Source of the DNA: Cinnamomum chago
Lineage: Eukaryota; Streptophyta; Magnoliopsida; Laurales; Lauraceae
DNA length: 64,000 bases
Direction: 5' to 3'
NCBI GenBank assembly: GCA_038049695.1
Contig: CP142451.1
Coordinates: 127,259,501-127,323,500 of the forward strand
The position numbers and the translations under genes are program-made. The notes under the pieces were generated by a model. It did not search any database. It was not told the DNA's origin and saw only the letters and a program-made list of their open reading frames with translations. Of the stretch, positions 57,668-64,000 are shown in pieces (position 1 is the first letter of the stretch; each line of letters starts with the position of its first letter).

Positions 57668-59283
57668 CCCCTGCCTGATGCTTGGATCACTTCTTGTGAT
57701 TTGTGAATCCTCAAGTTTGCTAGGGATTAGATGAGATCATTTATATTTTGGATTACTTGCATAGTCTAAACCTTTTTAACCTTTTGTAACTGGGGAAATG
57801 TTTTAGACCTAATTTTATGAGTCGTTGATGTAATGGCGTAGATTCCAATCCTTATCTATTTATGACATGAAATTCATAAGATTATGAATTTGGATCACAA
57901 TTAAAGACGGTCAAGATTCTAAACCATTTTCAAATTGAATGTTGATCTTGAATCAAGTATTTCGTTTGATATTGCAGAGACTTAAGACCGAAGATTGCAA
58001 TGATATTTGGCAAACTAATTGACCATGCTCGACCAGATTCAAGACAAAATCTTTAATTCAACTTCTGAATGATAAACTTTTGTTGGTCGCAACTAGGTAC
58101 AAAATAGAGAATAATGGTCTTTTGTTATGGACTGCATATTTTTGTCTCCTCAAATCATAAGCTTTAGAAGATTCCAACGAAAAAGGATAGAGAACAACTT
58201 GGATTATTTGGCTTGGGGTTAATGTATCCTATACCATGTAAAGTCGGCCTTGTGCATGTTTACTGAAACTCATCCCTTAATTTCTCTCTAAGGGCTTGTT
58301 TGGATAGGCAAAAAAATTAAGATCAATACAATATTCCATGGAATGAATTCTCATAGGAATTTCCCTATTTGGTCAAAGAAAAAGAAAGACATGATAAACA
58401 AAAGCCTCACACAAGCTGAGAACAGTAACTTTTTTGCCAATGAATAGAGTAAAAAAATTGAAGCTTAGTTTTGAAGGTGACAATCAGGGATCAATTCATG
58501 GTCCTTACATTGAAATATGATTACCCTGCCATTGAACCAATCTAGCACCCAAAACAGTTTGAAGCTCATCCACCTTCAGGGGGTTTTCTCCTGATTTGTA
58601 AATGTATTCGTTAAACAAGCTTTAACTGAGATAATGTCATTCACAGTGATTGGAATCACTATCTGGATTAGAGGAAAACAAGACTCTGATTTATTTGCGA
58701 TCACCTTGGTGAAGCTCAACCACTTTAAGCCATGTAAAAATTCATAGGGTTGACTGAGAAATGTAGCCTGGACCCAACACAGACCCAACCTGTTTATTAA
58801 CTGGGCCATATAAAATATATATTTGATAGAAGAGTCACAAAAAGGATTGGGCCGGGTTGGCCACCGAAGGTAGCAGCAGCCAACAGGTATATTAGATCCA
58901 ATTAATACAGATCGATCCCATTTATTAATGGTTTGCCAATGCCAATTCGAATTCAGTCTAGAATCAAGAAAGGGGTAAAAATTAGTAGTTTAAGGATATT
59001 TACTAAATTATGCATCGGTGGGTATGTTTTGTGAGGCCACTTTTCTATGGAAACAAGAAGAAGAATTTGGCCACTTTTTCATGGAAGAAATTATTCACGC
59101 TTGTGCAACTATTTTTTTTTTCTAGGCACAAATGCAAAAAAAAATAATAATAATAAAGAGCTAAGTTTTTCACCAATATTCCTTATAAAAATGTTTTCCA
59201 TGAGAGATTGGAACCTTCTTTTCCCGCATAAGAGGAAAAAGTCTACTGAACCGATTTTCCACGAACTTACACAACGTACCATA
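57668..59283. other. Intergenic region with a dispersed duplicate of 48.8-49.4 and 52.3-52.6 kb
   Basis: Bases 58485-58600 resemble 52335-52480. Bases 58690-58800 resemble 49225-49345 (CACCTTGGTGAAGCTCAA, AAGCCAT..AAAAA and GACCCAACACAGACC landmarks). No gene is recognised. Confidence 0.45.
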
Positions 59284-59291
59284 GTCAATTC

Positions 59292-59767
59292 TAGGGGTGC
59301 ACATGGGTGGTTCAGATGGATTTAGACGAGAAGCCATCAACCAAACCAAACTCCGAACCGAACTCATAGGTTTTCTATTTTACCAAACTGAACCGAACCA
59401 CCAATGTGCTCAAACTGAACCAAATTGAAAAGAACCGGTTCAGTTCGGTTCCATTATGGTTTTTGTTTTATTTTATTTTTTCACAAAAGAAAATGGCAAT
59501 TCAATTGGTGAGAGACAATGAACTTCAAGTAACGGAGTGTGGGTTCAAGTCTTTTTCAAGTAATTTCTCATATTGAACTTCAAGTTACGGAGTGTCGGTT
59601 CGGTTCGATTTGAGTGGTTTAACCGCAGCTTCAAACCGAAAACCGAACCGAACTGAATGATTTGAAGGAAATCTGAACTGTGATCGACCGATCTACTATA
59701 AAACCGATCTGAACAGCCCGGGTCGGATCAGTCCTGATCGGTTTAGCGGATTTTTTGTGCGCCACTA
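59292..59767. mobile_element. 476-bp hAT-type MITE
   Basis: The ends TAGGGGTGCACA and TGTGCGCCACTA are inverted repeats, flanked by an exact 8-bp duplication GTCAATTC (59284-59291 and 59768-59775). The interior is dense in GAACCGAAC/GTTCGGTTC motifs. Confidence 0.82.
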
Positions 59768-60270
59768 GTCAATTCTCATATGTAGCATATTGAGTTCCCT
59801 CCCAGCATCCTAAAAACTGAGGAGACAACTACCAAGTGTCTGAGAACCTTCTTTATTAACAGTCTCAATCCCAAGTATGCATGGAGCTTTCAATGTGCAC
59901 CTCGTTGGCAGGTCACCTAAGGATGGGGTTGGGGGATAAAGATCTGGTTGGGGTCTACCAATGTATAAAATATAGTGTCTAACTGATTATCCAAACCTCT
60001 TGATCAACAGCCCACGAGTTTTCAACCCTAAAATGAGATAAGTGTAATTCGGGGGGGGGGGGAGGGGACCAATACATGCAATCCATTCAAATAGGTGATC
60101 AAGTGGGCCCCACTATGTGGTCCGCATGAAACACTCCTCGCACACTACTCAATAATTTTCACTTTAACAATTTCTACAAGTAAAATGCTCAATAGGTTCT
60201 CATTATAGTAATATTAAAGCATTTCATGCCATATAAGCTATAAACTTTTTTTTCTTTTGTGATATGATAC

Positions 60271-61017
60271 TGTTAAACATAATTAGAATATGTTATTTAG
60301 AGACAAGGATTAGTTATAGTTTGAAAGAGGTAAGGGTGGTTTGAATTTGAATTATGACCTCTCTTGTATAAAAAAAAAGAAGTTTGTTTCAATAAGTAAT
60401 GGGTTCATTTATTTAAGCTTTTACATTATATTAGAGCCATGCTCAGACTGATGATCTTATGATCAAGCGAGCTATGGTCCTGCTTCCGCAATGGTGATCT
60501 CACTGTCCTTTTTTCTTTTCAATAAACTAAACTTTTGTTCTTATCCATCCAATTATGCATGGCTTATGATCTCACTATATTCATCAAATTGCATGATCAA
60601 AATCATTTGGAAGAGGTCATGAAAGATCTGATCTAGTAGGTCATTGACACCAAGAAACTCAGATTGGACTGCAACTGTGATGGATCCACAAACAGACAGT
60701 GATTACTAGCAAGGCACCATGAAATCTTCAATGATATTTGCCATTTACTTTTAGAGACCAAACTTTTTTGTTATTTTTTATTAACAATCACAGATCCATT
60801 TCTTAAAAGGACCATGTGATTGCATGGGGATGTGGATGTTAAAGATAATTATAGTAGGTTATTTAGAGATAATTAAGAATTAATTATAGTTTGTTAAATG
60901 TAAGGATGATTTAAGTTTGAATTATGATCTCTCTTCTATTATAAAAAAAATAGAAGCTTGTCTCAATTAAACTGCAAAGTGATTTTGATAAATAGACTCA
61001 TTTATTTATAAGTTTAG
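60271..61017 (+). mobile_element. TRIM-like miniature LTR element (degenerate)
   Basis: Direct repeats 60271-60425 and about 60837-61017 both begin TGTTAAA and share GTTATTTAGAGA, TTAGTTATAGTTTG or close variants, TTTGAATTATGA and TCATTTATTTA in order. Immediately after the first repeat comes ATATTAGAGCCATG, a degraded form of the copia primer site TGGTATCAGAGC. The internal part is only about 410 bases and non-coding. Size, repeats and primer site fit TRIM retrotransposons; no target duplication was found. Confidence 0.55.
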
Positions 61018-62421
61018 AAATATAAGCTATATCTTTTTGAACGAGCAGAAAGAACGAAGGAGGGGAAAACAGAGGTTACAAAAGGCCTTCATTAGTTACA
61101 GTAAGGACCTATTTATTTAATTTAGTTCTATTTTTAATAATGGGTAAAATTGAAGAAACAAATGTAAACTTCCAAGACTATAAAAATTGAATCAAAATGA
61201 GGTGAAAAATGAACACCAAGCCGCCACTCTGTAAATTTAAATCCTAAGAAAGTGAGCGTTACATCTACACTACTATCTTATATTCTTCTCCATTCACCTT
61301 ATATCTTTATATCATTTATCCCTCGCCTATTTTATAATCCTTTATTGGAGCTCATTTGACCATGAATTCCTATATTTTCAATTCATACATATTCTATACA
61401 ATAATCTGGTCCTAAATAGAATTTATACATGAGAATATATATTGTCATTGTTAACAAGATCTTGCTTATCGTTTAAGAAGATCATGAGGAGATGTGCGAC
61501 TAATTTTTGAATTACTTCTCACGAGCTTTTTTTAACCTCACCAAAGTCCACACTTGGCAAAATTCAAGTTTCATTAACAACAATGTAAATATGAAACAAA
61601 ATCTCCCCCTTGTATCCTCCAACTTTCAACTCTTTAAAAATTTATTGTTGGGACCGATTTAACCATGCATTCCTGTTAATTTAATTCCATGCAAACAAGT
61701 GGGATGTTCTAGACTTCTAGCAGAACAAATAACCATCCAATCCAACAAGCATTTAAATTTAAAAAAAAAAAAAAACGATGTCTTAACTGGAATATTGTTA
61801 TGTGCACATTTCTTTTTTCACCAAAAGTAAAAGAAAAATATGTAGGTTTACCTTGAGGGGAACCTTCGCCCTCCAATTACTTAATAAAAAGAATTGCTAG
61901 AAGATAGTATATCTCTTTCATTAATCTCTATTACCTTTAAATACAAGATACATACACTTATAACTATCACAATTTGACCCACTCTTTACAACTAACACAA
62001 CTTACCATAATTACATCCACCACTTCTACAAATATATGCACCAACTACTCTTACTTATAGGTAAACCAACCTCCCATGAATCATTACGTTCCCCATGATG
62101 ACTCAAGAACAACTACTCACACATCATGAGTAACTCCTCGTTAGCTCACCTATGTAAATAAGAATGATCATATATATACTCATGTAATGCAAGGCCACAT
62201 CAAATACACTGCTCCTTTTTTTACCCCAAATCAATACCAAATCGATTCAACATCATTATTTACTTTCAAGACTCCAAATAACACAAAAAAGCAACAGACT
62301 GTAGACTTTATAATAGCAGTGACAAACATTAGAACATAAATAGAGATATATAGCCTATATATATATAGTACAAGAATCATATATCAGCTGTTATCACATG
62401 TCATTCTCATATACTGCACAC
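61018..62421. other. 3' flank duplicate of the dioxygenase locus
   Basis: Bases 61590-61780 and 62270-62421 align in order with 49680-50350 and 50450-50631. Between them lies non-homologous AT-rich sequence (about 61800-62230) with no gene. Confidence 0.5.
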
Positions 62422-62888
62422 TTACAATTTGAAGTAGTTTATCAGGCCTCCATGCTCTCTGCAAATATATGGTCCCAAGAACTCTGTCATTGTAACCCCG
62501 AGGGGTAGCTCAGTTGGCCTAGGACTACGGTTTGCACCCGGAGGTTGTGGGTTCAAAACTGCTCTACCACACTGGGCCACAGGGGAATTTTACCCGGCTT
62601 TCTCTCCTGGGCCCGTAGAGATTATTCTGGCCCAAAAGACTGGAACCCTACGTTATAAAAAAAAAAACAAAAAACAAAAAAAAAAAAAAAAAAAAAGAAC
62701 TCTGTCATTGTGAAATTCCGGTAGTGAGCTGATTTACCATAAGATAACAGCTCTGGCAAGGGACCAAAGTAATCCGTGTCACCTCTTTTGCTTGGGTTGA
62801 AGAAGACTGTGATTGAAATCCGCGGCTCTCGAAATGGATTGGCCAATACCCGATTCTCTACGCTCTTGTACTCGTCATTAGACATAAT
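62422..62888 (-). pseudogene. Duplicate last exon of the dioxygenase gene, broken by a SINE
   Basis: The minus strand from 62888 (after a TTTTTTTAG acceptor) encodes IMSNDEYKSVENRVLANPF, EPRISITVFF and NFTMTEF, nearly the same as exon 2 of the intact gene (50632-50880). Then a SINE interrupts, and after it the frame resumes (GPYICREHGGL... to a TAA at 62422-62424). The intact gene's large first exon has no counterpart before 64000. The histidine (ENRV versus EHRV) that binds iron is replaced by Asn, so even the uninterrupted exon was already inactive or is free to drift. Confidence 0.85.
62494..62694 (+). mobile_element. tRNA-derived SINE inserted in the dioxygenase pseudo-exon
   Basis: A-box GGTAGCTCAGTTGG and B-box GGTTGTGGGTTCAAAAC are followed by a body with CTGGGCCCGTAGAGATTA and an A-rich tail. 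The exact 17-bp target duplication AAGAACTCTGTCATTGT lies at 62477-62493 and 62695-62711. Same family as the SINE at 24744-24912. Confidence 0.9.
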
Positions 62889-63468
62889 CTAAAAAAACCA
62901 CAGAATTAGAGAAGAATCATTAGAAAATGAGTTTTTTACATAAAGCCCACTATGTTTTCATAAAACCTCAAAAACACCCCTATACTCTGTTTTTTTATAT
63001 AAGCACCCCCTTTATTGACCGTCAACCTTTGTATTTATGACCATTTTACCCTTTGTACTTATTGGAAAAGTGAAAGGACACATTTAACCCCACTAACTTA
63101 AGAATTATTCTATGCTCGTCAAGGATCACGAGCCTGACAAAGTGGGACATTTGTCATTTGGCCCTCAAATTTTATTTTTCTAGTTTCTCTAGAAAAATTA
63201 GAATTAGAATTTTTGAGGTTTGAATGATTGTGTTAGAATTAGAATTTTGGTGTTTGAATCAACACACATTAGGGATTTTTCCTCGGATCAAAACAGACCT
63301 ATGTGACCCACAATTAGAGTGCTTAGCTAGAACCGTTCCAACTAATTACAGTCAGCTATCTTTTTTATTTTTATTATTTTATTTTATTTTTATATAGTTA
63401 GCTATTTATGTAGAATAATTACATGAAAGAATTAAATGATCAGATAATCAACAAGAAAAATATTTAAG
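62889..63468. other. No gene recognised
   Basis: The first 45 bases match the intron of the intact dioxygenase gene, then similarity stops. The rest is AT-rich. Confidence 0.4.
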
Positions 63469-63825
63469 TGAGAACTAGTTCTCACCCTGGTTTTGTGAGA
63501 ATTATTGGTGGGGCCCACCAAACAACAATCCGAACTATGCACAAAAAATGACCGCCCTAATAGTAACTAATCCCGAGATTTGGCATCTATCCAAATGGAT
63601 TGGACCGTTGGATGGAGGGTTGAGATTTATTTGAACATAAAGCTATTAAAATAGTGGGCGCGGATGAAGGTGTTAGAGGTAGAATTGGGGTCAAACTTGA
63701 TACTTGGAGTGGTCTTACATAGATCTTTTTATCTCCTCTGGTCTCATTCTTAGATGAGACCTATGAATGGGCCTCATAGAAAATTCTCACAATAACTCCA
63801 TGAGAACAGTTCTCATTAGAACAAA
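63469..63825. mobile_element. Candidate foldback MITE with TGAGAAC ends
   Basis: The left arm (TGAGAACTAGTTCTCA, TTGTGAGAATT, GGGGCCCA) and the right arm read backwards (TGAGAACTGTTCTCA, TTGTGAGAATT, GAGGCCCA) match over about 50 bases in the same order. Each tip is itself palindromic. Exact ends and target duplication are not resolved. Confidence 0.5.
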
Positions 63826-64000
63826 GCCCGATCAACAACAATATTTAATTGATCCTCACATGAATGAGTGGAAAATCACAATCACTAATTCACCTCAATG
63901 CAATTAATATGAATGGTTAGATGACTCAAAAGAATTTGAAATAATTCCGGGCAAGTAGGGTTAAATGCGTCATTTCAATTTCTCAATAAATATAAGGGGT

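Noticed and set aside
1..64000. CRISPR arrays, rRNA genes, prokaryotic operons
   Set aside because: None seen; all repeats are explained by plant transposons, microsatellites or local duplications.

Overview
This is a nuclear segment of a flowering-plant genome. It has spliced plant gene families (caleosin/peroxygenase, PDLP with DUF26 domains, UEV1, an ACC-oxidase-homologue dioxygenase, laccase), long AT-rich introns, and many plant transposon types (copia and solo LTRs, LINEs, tRNA-derived SINEs, and hAT, Mutator and Harbinger MITEs). There are no bacterial operons, rRNA genes or CRISPR arrays. The species cannot be fixed from the sequence alone; the repeat load and long introns suggest a large, possibly woody, genome.

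Left half (1-31,000): a head-to-tail array of three plus-strand class-L caleosin (peroxygenase) genes. Copy A (228-6188) lacks its first two exons because the window starts in its intron 2. Copy B (9702-17603) and copy C (24328-28882) look complete. Exon sizes are almost invariant (13/99/89/95/126/148 nt), but introns range from about 75 bp to 5.9 kb because of insertions: a LINE in intron 3 of A, a full copia element with TA...TA termini in intron 4 of B, and a SINE, an 82-bp insertion and an LTR-like block in C. A 2.3-kb solo LTR sits in the 5' flank of B. A and C share more intron and 3'-flank sequence with each other than with B, and both use a GC splice donor after exon 3 where B uses GT. 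A 1.2-kb non-autonomous hAT element lies between B and C.

Middle (31,000-46,000): several hAT-like repeats, then a PDLP-type gene (32677-33489, plus), then UEV1 (minus, 38224-45631), a ubiquitin E2 variant. UEV1's 6.2-kb first intron holds a truncated LINE, a long-TIR Mutator-like foldback element and a short SINE.

Right part (46,000-64,000): a decayed tandem repeat, a 2-oxoglutarate/Fe(II) dioxygenase gene (minus, 50632-51813), a decayed laccase locus that keeps the characteristic 152-nt second exon, several MITEs, a TRIM-like mini LTR element, and a duplicate of the dioxygenase last exon (62422-62888) broken by a SINE with a 17-bp target-site duplication.

No shared pathway links the non-caleosin genes. 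The window is best read as a duplicated caleosin locus plus single genes embedded in transposon-rich DNA. Paralogous intervals in the caleosin array and the dioxygenase duplication act as natural empty sites, so several insertions can be delimited to the base.
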